Of a DNA stretch of 64,000 nucleotides, positions 8,446 through 16,695 are shown in pieces. The stretch is from positions 228,055 to 292,054 of the forward strand of contig NZ_VNJJ01000003.1 in assembly GCF_007786475.1 (NCBI RefSeq), read 5' to 3'. A program made the position numbers and the translations under genes. Within the stretch, counting starts at the first letter, position 1. Each line of letters opens with the position of its first letter. The notes below the pieces were generated by a model. That model was not told where the DNA came from. It did not search any database and saw only the letters and a list, made by a program, of their open reading frames with translations. The DNA comes from Cohnella terricola. Its GTDB lineage: Bacteria; Bacillota; Bacilli; Paenibacillales; Paenibacillaceae.

Positions 8446-10293
8446 ATGCAAATACTGGAGGAAGTACAAGCAGAAATTGAACGATGCATCAGTCGACTGA
8501 GGACGGAACAACATGCGGACGGTTCTTGGAGGTATTGTTTTGAAGCAGGACCAGTAACAGACGCCTATATGATGATTCTCTTAAGCACCCTTAACAGCCC
8601 ACACAAAGAGCTTATTCCATTGCTGGGTCAGCGCTTGCTGAACAAACAGGCAGCGAATGGAGCATGGAAGCAGTTCGACGATGACGAAGGTCATCTCTCT
8701 TCTACGATCGAGGCTTATACAGGGCTGCTGCTTTCTGGTTATTCGGATCGACATGACCGCCATATGCAATTGGCGGAAGCCTTTATCCTTCGTAACGGCG
8801 GAGTCGAGAATGCTCATATTTCTACCAAGTTCATGCTGGCTTTAAATCATCTCTATCCATGGCCGGCCTTTTATCCGATTCCGCTATTTTTATTGCATTT
8901 GCCTAAGTTTATCCCCTTTAGCTTTTACAGATGGAGTTCCTATGTTCGCACTCATTTTGCCCCCATATTGATTCTTTGCCACATGAAATTCTCGCTTAGG
9001 AAGCCATCTGCACCGGACATTACTCATTTATTTGTAACTCGTAAACACAGGAGACTGGATAGAAAGGGTCGTTGGTTACAGAAAAGCCGGCCAACTAATC
9101 CTATCTCTAAGGCAGCAATTAAGAAAGCGGAGCGCTACATGCTTCAAAATATAGAACAGGACGGCACTCTCGGCAGTTATGCGAGCGCCACCTTCTTCAT
9201 GATTTATGCTCTTCTGTCTCTCGGCTACCAACATGATTCTCCTGTTATTCAGCATGCCATTCAGGGGTTAACCTCTTTTGGATACCAAATAAACAACGAG
9301 GCCCATATTCAGAACTCTCCTTCTACGGTATGGGACACGGCGCTGATCTGCCATTCTTTACAGGAAGCGGGATTAACGACAGAAGATCCGGCGATTCAGA
9401 ATGCTGCTCAATATTTACTCGCTCTTCAGCAAGGGGAACTGAGGGAGGAGGGAAGGAACACTCTTAATCGCCTCTCAGGAGGATGGGGATTTTCTGAAAG
9501 CAGCACCGCAAATCCGGATGTGGATGATACGCAGGCCGTTTTGCGGGCGCTTACGCGGTTTGCTGACCACCAAATCGACTATCGGGAGGCATTGAGAACA
9601 GGAATTAACTGGTTGTTAGGAATGCAAAATGACGATGGGGGCTGGGCAGCCTTTGAAAAGAACAGCGTCCCATCCATGACTCGCCAATTCTGTATACAGA
9701 ACTTTGCCGATACGGCTGTAGATCCTTCTGCAGCAGATGTAACAGGTCGTACCCTTGAATTTTTGGGCAGTCACTTAAAGATGACAATGACTCATCCCGG
9801 GGTTCAAGACAGTGTATATTGGCTTATCAAAAATCAAAAAAACGATGGATCATGGTATGGCCGGTGGGGAATTTCTTTCATCTATGGTACATGGGCCGCT
9901 GTCACCGGGTTGAGAGCAGTTGGAATGTCTGCCGATCATCCGACCATTCAACATGCGATTGACTGGCTGTTAAAGATCAGGCAATTGGACGGTGGGTGGG
10001 GCGAGTCTTGCAAGAGCGATATACACAAAAATTATATTCCTGCTCAATATTCTACGGTGGTTCACACGGCCTGGGCACTCGATACCCTCATTGCCGTCCA
10101 TGATCAGCCAACTGAAGAGATCAATAAAGGACTGGCCAACTTAATGGAATGGAACAGTCAGGAAAGCAAACGATCATCGTACCCAACCGGTGCCGGGCTG
10201 CCCGGGCATTTCTATATTCATTATCACAGTTATCCCCATATTTGGCCCTTGCTCACCTTGAGTCATTATTGGACGAAATACAAAGGCTATTGA
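8446..10293 (+). CDS. shc: Squalene-hopene / sporulenol-type terpene cyclase
   Basis: Class II triterpene cyclase that protonates and cyclises a linear C30-C35 isoprenoid at the membrane face. The catalytic acid motif DVDDTQ is at residues 358-363. Several QW-type repeats are visible (for example DGSW, NGAW, GGWGF, DDGGWAAF, DGSWYGRWG, DGGWGES), spread through both alpha-barrel domains. At 615 residues it is near B. subtilis SqhC, which makes sporulenol in spores, and related bacterial hopene cyclases; sequence alone cannot decide between these products. The gene is monocistronic, and its ATG follows only a weak GGGGTG site. Confidence 0.88.
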   Translation: MQILEEVQAEIERCISRLRTEQHADGSWRYCFEAGPVTDAYMMILLSTLNSPHKELIPLLGQRLLNKQAANGAWKQFDDDEGHLSSTIEAYTGLLLSGYSDRHDRHMQLAEAFILRNGGVENAHISTKFMLALNHLYPWPAFYPIPLFLLHLPKFIPFSFYRWSSYVRTHFAPILILCHMKFSLRKPSAPDITHLFVTRKHRRLDRKGRWLQKSRPTNPISKAAIKKAERYMLQNIEQDGTLGSYASATFFMIYALLSLGYQHDSPVIQHAIQGLTSFGYQINNEAHIQNSPSTVWDTALICHSLQEAGLTTEDPAIQNAAQYLLALQQGELREEGRNTLNRLSGGWGFSESSTANPDVDDTQAVLRALTRFADHQIDYREALRTGINWLLGMQNDDGGWAAFEKNSVPSMTRQFCIQNFADTAVDPSAADVTGRTLEFLGSHLKMTMTHPGVQDSVYWLIKNQKNDGSWYGRWGISFIYGTWAAVTGLRAVGMSADHPTIQHAIDWLLKIRQLDGGWGESCKSDIHKNYIPAQYSTVVHTAWALDTLIAVHDQPTEEINKGLANLMEWNSQESKRSSYPTGAGLPGHFYIHYHSYPHIWPLLTLSHYWTKYKGY

Positions 10294-10437
10294 GTATAAC
10301 CCAATTCACTTTTACGAGAAATTAGCCCTGTACCCTTTCTGAACGATCTCATATGCTAAACTATCCCGCCACTAACCCCAAAAAAGCTTCTAATGGTGAG
10401 AAAAACGATCTGTACGAAAGGAGAAATTGGAAGAATT

Positions 10438-10722
10438 ATGGCTTATCTTGACCCGCAATTAATGAGAACGTTCAGGTACAAATTCATGCACCCTCGGCAT
10501 TTCAACCGTGTTTGCGGAATTCTTAGATCCCATCGACTTGAAGATTTAAGAGACTACGGTAAGTGCTGCAGCATGATTGATCAGTTATCCGATTGTATGG
10601 GGGTGCCGGTCACACCCGAACAAAGAGAGAACGCAGCCCAGTGGCTGATGAATTGCCGTGTAGATCCTGGGAATCCTTGCGATCGTAGACGGATGTGGAA
10701 TTTGATCCATGAATTTTGGTAA
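10438..10722 (+). CDS. Small conserved-looking hypothetical protein
   Basis: A 94-residue soluble protein starting at the ATG that follows GGAGAAATTGGAAG. It is rich in Arg, Cys (six) and Met with a CCSMIDQLSDCMG segment in the middle and NCRVDPGNPCDRRRMW near the end. The even spread of cysteines is not a classic zinc finger. I do not recognise the family. An intrinsic terminator follows within 10 bp, so it is a single-gene unit between the cyclase gene and the DUF457-type gene. Confidence 0.6.
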   Translation: MAYLDPQLMRTFRYKFMHPRHFNRVCGILRSHRLEDLRDYGKCCSMIDQLSDCMGVPVTPEQRENAAQWLMNCRVDPGNPCDRRRMWNLIHEFW

Positions 10723-10731
10723 GAGTTCTAA

Positions 10732-10760
10732 GGAGCTGCCTAATGGGCGGCTCTTTGTTT
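10732..10760 (+). terminator. Intrinsic terminator
   Basis: GGAGCTGCC / GGGCGGCTC stem with a TAAT loop, followed by TTTGTTTT. Confidence 0.75.
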
Positions 10761-10904
10761 TGAGTACTTGGCTGAATGTTAAGAACGGCACCCTGGATGC
10801 GTTGAATCATGCGGCAAGATCCATTAAGCAAAGGTGTCCATACACTAAGAACTCTTCGCTAATATGATGTACGAAATCAAAATCGTATTGCCGGAGGTGG
10901 AGAA

Positions 10905-11849
10905 TTGGACAGCATCAGTCATTTAACGATAGGAAGTACATTAGCCGGGCTTTTAACCGGAATTCCGGAAATTTCAAATCATCATGAATTCATGTTGCCT
11001 ATCATGGTATCATGCATCGTCGGATCACTGGCGCCGGATTTGGATGTGATAACAAGGCTTAAGCCGGAACTCTATTTGCGATACCACAGAGGAGCAAGCC
11101 ATTCGATTTATCTTTTTCCTTTATGGAGTCTGCTCGTAACCGGTTTGCTGAGCGTATGTTGGATAAATACCCCTTTTCTTTTATTATGGCTTTCGGTATC
11201 CGCGGGATATCTTTTTCACATTGCGCTTGACCTGTTGAATAGTTACGGCACACAGATCGCCTACCCATTTCGAACGGATAGGAAGGGATATCATGTGTTA
11301 CCGTTGTTCGATCCCGTTCTGTGGTCGGCTCATGCCGTATACGCTTTAATCTGGTTGTATCAAGGGTTGGAAACCGGTTTTCCTTTTACTTTGCTTTATG
11401 CAGGAAGCGTAGCATACATTGGAATTCGGTTTTATTACAGGACAAGGATCAAAAAACAGTTGGAATCAACGCATTCGTCGAGTCAGGTACTGATTTTTCC
11501 GACATTTTCCCTATTTAACTGGTCGATTGTACTTGTTCGACATGATGCCGTTCAAGCAGGAGTTTGGCATTACGGGAACATCATTTGGCAGTCTCCGATC
11601 AACTTAGGCAGTGCTGGCGACCACTACATCAAGTGCTCGGAGCAAACGGATGCTGTAAAGATATTGAAGAATTTCAGTCCGTATTTGGCGGTTCAGAAAA
11701 TAACCCATCCTGACGGAATCAAAATCAGATGGTTGGATCTTCGTTACCTGGAAAGAGCGAACTACTGTCTCATGGCTTGTGTCTTCATAGATCAATATTA
11801 CACCGTCCGGCGGTCTTATATAGGCTGGTTCAAGCCGGAGGCGGAGTGA
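10905..11849 (+). CDS. YdjM/DUF457-type membrane metal-dependent hydrolase
   Basis: The N-terminal ~170 residues match the inner-membrane hydrolase family related to YdjM (DUF457): an early HLT motif, GSLAPDLDVI, then YHRGASHS, with hydrophobic helices in between and a later HIALDLLNSYG segment. The His and Asp residues of these motifs are the presumed metal ligands. The C-terminal ~130 residues are a soluble domain, probably cytoplasmic. The TTG start is supported by GGAGGTGG at 8 nt. Length 314 suits the family. Its substrate is unknown. It is followed by a G9 run at about 11862. Confidence 0.8.
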   Translation: MDSISHLTIGSTLAGLLTGIPEISNHHEFMLPIMVSCIVGSLAPDLDVITRLKPELYLRYHRGASHSIYLFPLWSLLVTGLLSVCWINTPFLLLWLSVSAGYLFHIALDLLNSYGTQIAYPFRTDRKGYHVLPLFDPVLWSAHAVYALIWLYQGLETGFPFTLLYAGSVAYIGIRFYYRTRIKKQLESTHSSSQVLIFPTFSLFNWSIVLVRHDAVQAGVWHYGNIIWQSPINLGSAGDHYIKCSEQTDAVKILKNFSPYLAVQKITHPDGIKIRWLDLRYLERANYCLMACVFIDQYYTVRRSYIGWFKPEAE

Positions 11850-11874
11850 TGAGTAATAAAGGGGGGGGGCAGGG

Positions 11875-12430
11875 TTAGAAATAGGCGACATCGGGATCAG
11901 CAGTATGAAATTGTTTTTGGAATAGGAATCCTGTTGTGTAAGATGTCGATAGTCCTTTTAGTCGAAAAGCTTTTTCAATTTCAACTGCAGCATGGCGTGC
12001 ATCTTCTACGGTTCTCTTGCCAGTAATGATGTCGTTCATCAAGTTCAAAGCCATAAAATTTGCCGCTTCTTGATCACATTTAGCCGTAGCTTCACCAGCA
12101 GTTCGGTCTGGGTATAAACTACCATCAAACTTTGCTAAGTCATCAAAAAATTGAAACGGTACTTTATAATCAATGGTTTGTGCTAAATAATCAAGATGAG
12201 GGGTCGGAGTGTTATGAGGTACTGTATGAAGATGAACAACTGTTCGTTTCCAAGGAGCGTTATTATACCAAGTAATTTTTGTCCAGCTTGCGTCATTCGG
12301 TAAACCATATTTGTTGATTAACAAATAAACTGTTTTTTTTGGGTTCCCCAGTCCACTGCTCCAAAATTTTATCTAACATCGGAGAAATAAAGGGATGTTG
12401 ACTATGATATCCGTTCAACCCGCTATACAT
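11875..12430 (-). pseudogene. Hypothetical gene with a frameshift in a homopolymer
   Basis: On the minus strand a GGGAGG site precedes ATG 12430, giving MYSGLNGYHSQH... and ...LEQWTGEPKK. At the run of eight A (T8 at 12333-12340 on the plus strand) the frame is lost; the next frame continues as TVYLLINKYGLPNDASW... to 11875. Joined, this is a ~184-residue soluble protein with no motif I recognise. The break at a homopolymer may be decay, a sequencing error or phase variation. Confidence 0.55.
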
Positions 12431-12534
12431 TTAGAAAATAACCTCCCGCAATAATGGATGAGTTTCTCGGGTATAGGTAACATAATCGTTATCTCCGTTA
12501 GAATTTGTTGTTAACTTATTCGGATGCCTAAAAA

Positions 12535-12591
12535 ATGTTCCCAGAAAACTTAATTGCTTGGCATTGCCACATGCTCGAGCATGAAGATTAA
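12535..12591 (+). pseudogene. Scrap of a CotA-like multicopper oxidase C-terminus
   Basis: A short frame reads ...NLIAWHCHMLEHED then stops. WHCHxLEHED is the type 1 / trinuclear copper-binding C-terminal motif of laccase-like multicopper oxidases such as spore coat CotA. Nothing upstream in any frame extends the homology, so it is a remnant of about 18 codons. Confidence 0.5.
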
Positions 12592-12617
12592 GAGATCCCC
12601 GTGGTGGATGATTAGAA

Positions 12618-13697
12618 TCAAAGAACAGCTAAACCTTGTGATCCGAAATACGGATAGTGGGCCGAAGCAGCAACCTGTAAATTGACTAAACCACCATCAT
12701 CCTTGATTTTAAATACTGAGACGGTGCCTTGATTGCCGTTTAGGATATACAAATTGAGACCATCTTTACTGACTCCAGCATCTATGGGTATACCTGTAGA
12801 TACTCCAACTGGTGTGCTCGTAATATGCCCAAGTACCGTTAGCTGTCCGCTGTTATCTATATTGTAGGTGGATATTGTGCCGCTTAAGGTATTAGAGGTA
12901 TATGCAAACCGATCATTCCTCGTAGTCGTAACCCAACATGCTGTCTTCTGGCCGTTCGGTACAGAGCCACTGATCACATTCAGAATGCCGTTTTCGCTCA
13001 TTGAGTATGATGACAGCGCGCTAGAAGCGACCTCCGTAACTAAAAGGATTCCCGAGGATAGGAAGTAACAACCTAACGGCCTTGTACCATTAGAATCATT
13101 AATGATTGGTCCTGTAACATTACCATTTTTATTAACATGGAAAATACTGAGACGGTCTGTAGTAAACTCGGATACGACGATCTTACTGCCATTAGGAGTG
13201 AATAAAACCTGCGCCGGCTGAGCACTGATCGTACTTAGGTAGTGGACGGCTCCTGGAATAGGTATAAGACGTCCGTTATCTTCTACGCGAAAACCAGCGA
13301 TATTGGATGCGGATTGACTGGCGGCATTACCTACATTTGAAACATATAGAAGGTTACCGAATATATCTACGCTGTTTGGCAGAACACCTCCCGATGGCTT
13401 CACATCGGCTAGAACCAGTCCTCCGCTATCGGCAACGGTAAAACTACTGATACTATTGCTGCCTGCATTAACAGCAAATAAGCGACGGGCATCACGGGAC
13501 AAAGTTAAGGAGCCTTGTGACACCAGTGGATCGATGCCGTCGTTTGCTGTTACATCTGAAACTTTCCTTGTACCCGTACCTTTCCCATACGTCGGATATG
13601 AACCCATAAAGGTAAGCATACCGTTCGTGTCCCGGTAAAAAGCAATGACTTCATTGGAAGTCTCCCTATTGGTCATCATGTAAACCATTCTCGGCAT
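12618..13697 (-). CDS. Lactonase-like beta-propeller protein (YncE / 6-phosphogluconolactonase fold)
   Basis: A 359-residue protein made of seven-fold-like propeller repeats, each with a strand such as DARRLFAVNAGSNSISSFTV or DRFAYTSNTLSGTISTYNI and the GxLxxI / GSxP turns of the lactonase family. There is no signal peptide. Similar genes in Bacillus and Paenibacillus encode proteins whose substrate is unknown, and the name '6-phosphogluconolactonase' should not be taken as a demonstrated reaction. AGGAGGAG precedes the ATG on the minus strand. It is transcribed alone. Confidence 0.8.
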   Translation of the reverse strand: MPRMVYMMTNRETSNEVIAFYRDTNGMLTFMGSYPTYGKGTGTRKVSDVTANDGIDPLVSQGSLTLSRDARRLFAVNAGSNSISSFTVADSGGLVLADVKPSGGVLPNSVDIFGNLLYVSNVGNAASQSASNIAGFRVEDNGRLIPIPGAVHYLSTISAQPAQVLFTPNGSKIVVSEFTTDRLSIFHVNKNGNVTGPIINDSNGTRPLGCYFLSSGILLVTEVASSALSSYSMSENGILNVISGSVPNGQKTACWVTTTRNDRFAYTSNTLSGTISTYNIDNSGQLTVLGHITSTPVGVSTGIPIDAGVSKDGLNLYILNGNQGTVSVFKIKDDGGLVNLQVAASAHYPYFGSQGLAVL

Positions 13698-14140
13698 TAT
13701 GACTCTCCTCCTCCGGCAGTTCGTGGCTCACCATAGATTATGTTATCGATTAATAATATTAGTTTGAGCCAAAAACAATGCCCCAGCAGTAAGTCAGTAA
13801 GTCTGCGGGGGCATGATGCTTTGCCTGGTTAGAATGAAATCAGTTCGAGGCTTAGCGTTCATTCGGCACAGCCAGTCCAAATAGAGAGAGCAGGCCAATT
13901 GACGATTTCGCGAAGAGGCGGGGGAATGGGCATGTCCGAAAAGTACACTGGACCGTTAAAAGGAAGACCGAGATATAGAACGCGTTAGAAGGCGGTATAT
14001 GAAACTTTCAAAGTCTGAGCTTGTGGAACTGACAGGATAACGCAACAATCTCCAAATATTTACGTTTTAAATAGTGGAAGGAAAAATTATGCTGATAAGA
14101 ATCATCAAATTACCATCGTTTGGGGAAGGAAAAATCTATA
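13698..14140. other. Gene-free stretch with a GC-rich hairpin
   Basis: This 440-bp gap contains an inverted repeat at 13778-13814 (ATGCCCCAGCAG / TCTGCGGGGGCAT). On the minus strand it is followed by a short T run, so it could act as a terminator there. The rest shows only short decayed frames; I see no gene. Confidence 0.45.
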
Positions 14141-14768
14141 ATGTACAATTCCAATCAAATGCTACGTGCTTTGGAAATACTCATGACAATCACTATGTTG
14201 ATGTTTCTAGTCGGCTGCAATAACAACAATGTACCTACTGAAACTATGAACAGCAGCACTGACTCGAGTTCAACACCGACTTCAACGTTACCTCAAAGAC
14301 CTTCTCAGATACCAAGTCCGACACAAAACGGAGAAACTAAAACTTATAATTATGGCGGACTTAAACTTGAAGTAACAAATGTCTACGAAGCTCGAACCGA
14401 AAGCATGAATGATGACGGAGGTAATCCCTGGGAATACAGTGTTTTTGTCTGTTATCCCGGTGCAAGTGTTACCGTATTAGCCGCCGATATGAGCGACGTT
14501 AATATCACTGCCGATGGTAAGTCTCATGCGAATTGGGGGGTTCTTTTGGCGTCTGGTGGACGGACTGATATCGTGGATGACATGGATTCATTTGATGTTA
14601 CGCCTGATATACTCGGTATTTATAACCTCGAATCGAGCATCTACGTATTGAAATTAGAAATGTACAAAAATGACTTAAAGACCTAACGAATGGTCTTTTT
14701 ACGAAGCAACTTGGAAGGTTGAGAAAAACAATTTAGTATTTCAATCGCGAAGCGGCGAAGGTTTAGAA
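14141..14768 (+). pseudogene. Lipoprotein gene with a C-terminal frameshift, truncated by transposon-end sequence
   Basis: ATG 14141 begins a signal sequence with lipobox LVGC (Cys26), then a Ser/Thr/Pro-rich linker and a beta-rich domain. The frame stops at 14686 after ...MYKNDLKT, but the next frame continues without pause as NEWSFYEATWKVEKNN... up to about 14766, where it runs into a copy of the family A transposon-end site. The original protein was therefore longer than 200 residues. It was presumably anchored on the outer face of the membrane; function unknown. Confidence 0.5.
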
Positions 14769-14820
14769 GGACAAGAACATACATTGATTAGACTCCGCGC
14801 ACTGCGCGGAGTTTTTGTTT
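14769..14820 (+). repeat. Partial family A Tn7-like end (relic)
   Basis: GGACAAGAACATACATT (14769-14785) followed by a CTCCGCGC / GCGCGGAG hairpin and GTTTTTGTTTT copies the start of the family A end at 24919 almost base for base. The terminal TGTCGG and the internal sites are missing, so this is a relic. Its hairpin still reads as an intrinsic terminator for the lipoprotein gene. Confidence 0.6.
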
Positions 14821-14846
14821 TATAGAAGTTAGAGGAGCCGATAAAT

Positions 14847-14972
14847 ATGGCAAAGTCGCCTGGCCCGTGGATAAAACAACATCTCCATACAAATAATAGT
14901 GGTAAAACGTGGAATTTTTATAAATCTTCAGCTCACAACAAGAAAAACGAAGGAGCCCTAATTACAACTTGA
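14847..14972 (+). CDS. Possible 41-residue leader-like ORF
   Basis: AGAGGAG precedes an ATG that opens a 41-codon basic peptide (MAKSPGPWIKQHLHTNNSGK...). Its stop overlaps the TTG start of the YetF-like gene by four bases, so translation could be coupled. It may instead be a gene fragment; no family is recognised. Confidence 0.3.
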   Translation: MAKSPGPWIKQHLHTNNSGKTWNFYKSSAHNKKNEGALITT

Positions 14973-15514
14973 ACGAATCCCTAGAGATTATATTAAGAAC
15001 GATCCTTGCCTATTTATGGCTATGGTTATACACGAGGTTGATCGGCATGCGCCTGATTTCGCAAAGCTCGTACCATTTGTTCGTGCTTGCGATGATGATC
15101 GGGACGATCGGCGGAAATATGGCATTCAATCTCAAGATCAGTTTGATGAATTTCATTTTGAGCATGTTCGTCATCAGTGTAATCGGGTATGTGCTGATGA
15201 GAATATCGTTATACAGCAAGAAGGCCGACACCGCTATTTCTGGAAAACCGACTGTGATTATTAAGGAAGGAGTACTGTTACAGGAGGAGATGAAGAAGTA
15301 CAAATACTCAAAGGAAGCATTAATGCAAAGCCTAAGAGGGGAGGGAATTTTCGAACTCGAGCAGGTCGAGTTCGCGATACTCGAGCTGAATGGAACGCTG
15401 TCGGTACTTAAGAAACGGAAATATCGAAACGTCACTTGGCAGGATCTTGAAAGTATTACGAGGCTATCTGATGATTCGGATGATGCTTCTGGAGCAAAAA
15501 ACTGGATCTATTGA
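14969..15514 (+). CDS. YetF-like (DUF421) membrane protein
   Basis: A 181-residue protein with three N-terminal membrane helices (about residues 7-22, 32-54, 58-78) followed by a cytoplasmic domain containing the GKPTVIIKEGVL and LKKYKYS/ LMQSLR blocks that mark the YetF / DUF421 family. It is shorter than B. subtilis YetF (about 230 residues) and lacks the C-terminal end. AAGGAG precedes the TTG start. Such proteins have been tied to spore germination and membrane functions, but the molecular role is not settled. Confidence 0.75.
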   Translation: MNESLEIILRTILAYLWLWLYTRLIGMRLISQSSYHLFVLAMMIGTIGGNMAFNLKISLMNFILSMFVISVIGYVLMRISLYSKKADTAISGKPTVIIKEGVLLQEEMKKYKYSKEALMQSLRGEGIFELEQVEFAILELNGTLSVLKKRKYRNVTWQDLESITRLSDDSDDASGAKNWIY

Positions 15515-15530
15515 ACGGTTATTTTATTTT

Positions 15531-15577
15531 ATCGGTATATATCCTTGACACAAAATTATGCAAGAATATATACCGAT
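15531..15577. repeat. Partial family B Tn7-like end (inverted-site pair)
   Basis: ATCGGTATATATCCTTGACA and, in inverted orientation, TGCAAGAATATATACCGAT match the second and third sites of the complete family B ends at 25071 and 27548. The terminal TGTCGG and outer site are absent. Confidence 0.6.
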
Positions 15578-15595
15578 TGGCGGAGGAAAAACCCC

Positions 15596-16072
15596 TTATT
15601 TTTTAGCCACAGGCACCCAAAATTCGCCGTAGAAAGTGCCGTCACCGTTATCTTTGCGATAAGTCGCGTTTGGACCGCCGATATACGCATAATCGGTGAT
15701 TTGGGACAAGACTTCACTAAAAGCACGGTAAGTCAACTGATCAAACAAAGTTTCCTTATCGCCATTTCCTGAAATCACGATGTATTCGCTCTCTGGAAAC
15801 TCGATGATGCGCGTGGCGTCAGATACTGATTTACCAGTTTCTACAGCGAAATAATTCCACGGTTTTCCTTGATATACCTCGTTGACTGACCATTCACGAT
15901 CGTCTTTTGCGACGTCTTTGAGCTTGGCGAACCGTCCGTCAGCTTTGAGCCTGCCCCAAAACTCAGCTTTTTCATTTTGCAAAGCCGTCATATCTTGAAA
16001 ATTCGACCGGATTGAGAAACCATATGCAGTCAATGTGAATGATTTTTTGTATTCAAGGGTGTAATCTGCCAT
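15596..16072 (-). CDS. GyrI-like / AraC effector-binding domain protein (copy 1)
   Basis: A 158-residue single-domain protein of the GyrI-like small-molecule-binding fold (SHS2 pair), the domain found at the C-terminus of Rob/BmrR-type regulators. Typical features are a charged ~50-residue N-terminal half, a GKPWNYFAVETG turn, a YIVISGNG strand and the ending GTFYGEFWVPV. It has no DNA-binding domain. It is a paralogue of the gene just upstream, about 40 bp away, and both would be co-transcribed from the promoter shared with the divergent WYL regulator. A role in sensing or sequestering a drug-like ligand is inference. Confidence 0.75.
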   Translation of the reverse strand: MADYTLEYKKSFTLTAYGFSIRSNFQDMTALQNEKAEFWGRLKADGRFAKLKDVAKDDREWSVNEVYQGKPWNYFAVETGKSVSDATRIIEFPESEYIVISGNGDKETLFDQLTYRAFSEVLSQITDYAYIGGPNATYRKDNGDGTFYGEFWVPVAKK

Positions 16073-16114
16073 TTGAGTACTCCTTTCATCGAGCTCTATA
16101 GAATTCGACCGGGA

Positions 16115-16594
16115 TTAGCTTTCGATTTTTTTAACACGAAGCCACATTTCGCCATAGAATTCACCGTTTTCAGCTGGTTTGACGAATGTTGAATTACCGG
16201 GTCCAACGTATTTGTAGTCTGTGATTTCTTGCAACATGCCGCCGAAAACTTTGCCTGTGATTTCGTCAGCAAGGCGGTCCTTGTCAGTGCCTGCGCCTGG
16301 CACGACAAGGTAGTCGCCAGCGTGGAAGTCGATGACGACAGCGGCTTCCACGTCGAATTCACCCATCACGCCGAAACCTCGCCAAGGCTTGCCGTCGATA
16401 ACGTAGTTGAATTGATATTCTTGCCCGTCAGCCAGCGCGAGAAGTTCAGCAAGTTTGCCGTTTTCAGTGATTTCGGCTTTTTTCGCCGCGGTTTTTGCTG
16501 CATTGCCAGCCCAGTCGTTGAAGTCATCGAATGTAACACCGAAAGCTGTCATTTTGTAGTTTTCCGAAATTGTTTTGATGGAGTAGTTAGACAT
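16115..16594 (-). CDS. GyrI-like / AraC effector-binding domain protein (copy 2)
   Basis: A 159-residue paralogue of the neighbouring protein with the same turns (GKPWRGFGVMGEF, YLVVPGAG, GEFYGEMWLRV). GAGAGAAC precedes its ATG on the minus strand. It is the first gene of a two-gene unit that faces the WYL regulator across a ~100-bp intergenic region holding a 12-bp inverted repeat. Confidence 0.78.
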   Translation of the reverse strand: MSNYSIKTISENYKMTAFGVTFDDFNDWAGNAAKTAAKKAEITENGKLAELLALADGQEYQFNYVIDGKPWRGFGVMGEFDVEAAVVIDFHAGDYLVVPGAGTDKDRLADEITGKVFGGMLQEITDYKYVGPGNSTFVKPAENGEFYGEMWLRVKKIES

Positions 16595-16648
16595 TTTGTT
16601 CTCTCCTTTGAGAAATTATTCTTTACAAGCTTGATTCTATTTGCTGAA

Positions 16649-16687
16649 TGTATCAAAAGTTGATACTATTTCTTCACTTTTGATACA
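16649..16687. promoter_or_regulatory. Operator/promoter between GyrI-like genes and WYL regulator
   Basis: A perfect 12-bp inverted repeat TGTATCAAAAGT / ACTTTTGATACA with a 15-bp spacer, whose left arm is itself part of the palindrome GTATCAA-AAG-TTGATAC. On the plus strand TTGATA (16660-16665) and TACAAT (16684-16689) are 18 bp apart and form a good sigma-A promoter. Its start point would fall at or next to the ATG of the regulator (16696), so the regulator mRNA may be leaderless and autoregulated. Confidence 0.7.
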
Positions 16688-16695
16688 ATAAAATC

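Noticed and set aside
8283-8489. Minus-strand 68-codon frame before the cyclase gene
   Set aside because: No ribosome binding site, no domain, and it overlaps the start of the cyclase gene.
13980-14080. Short frame MKLSKSELVELTG resembling a phage-type peptide
   Set aside because: It stops after 13 codons and has no ribosome binding site.
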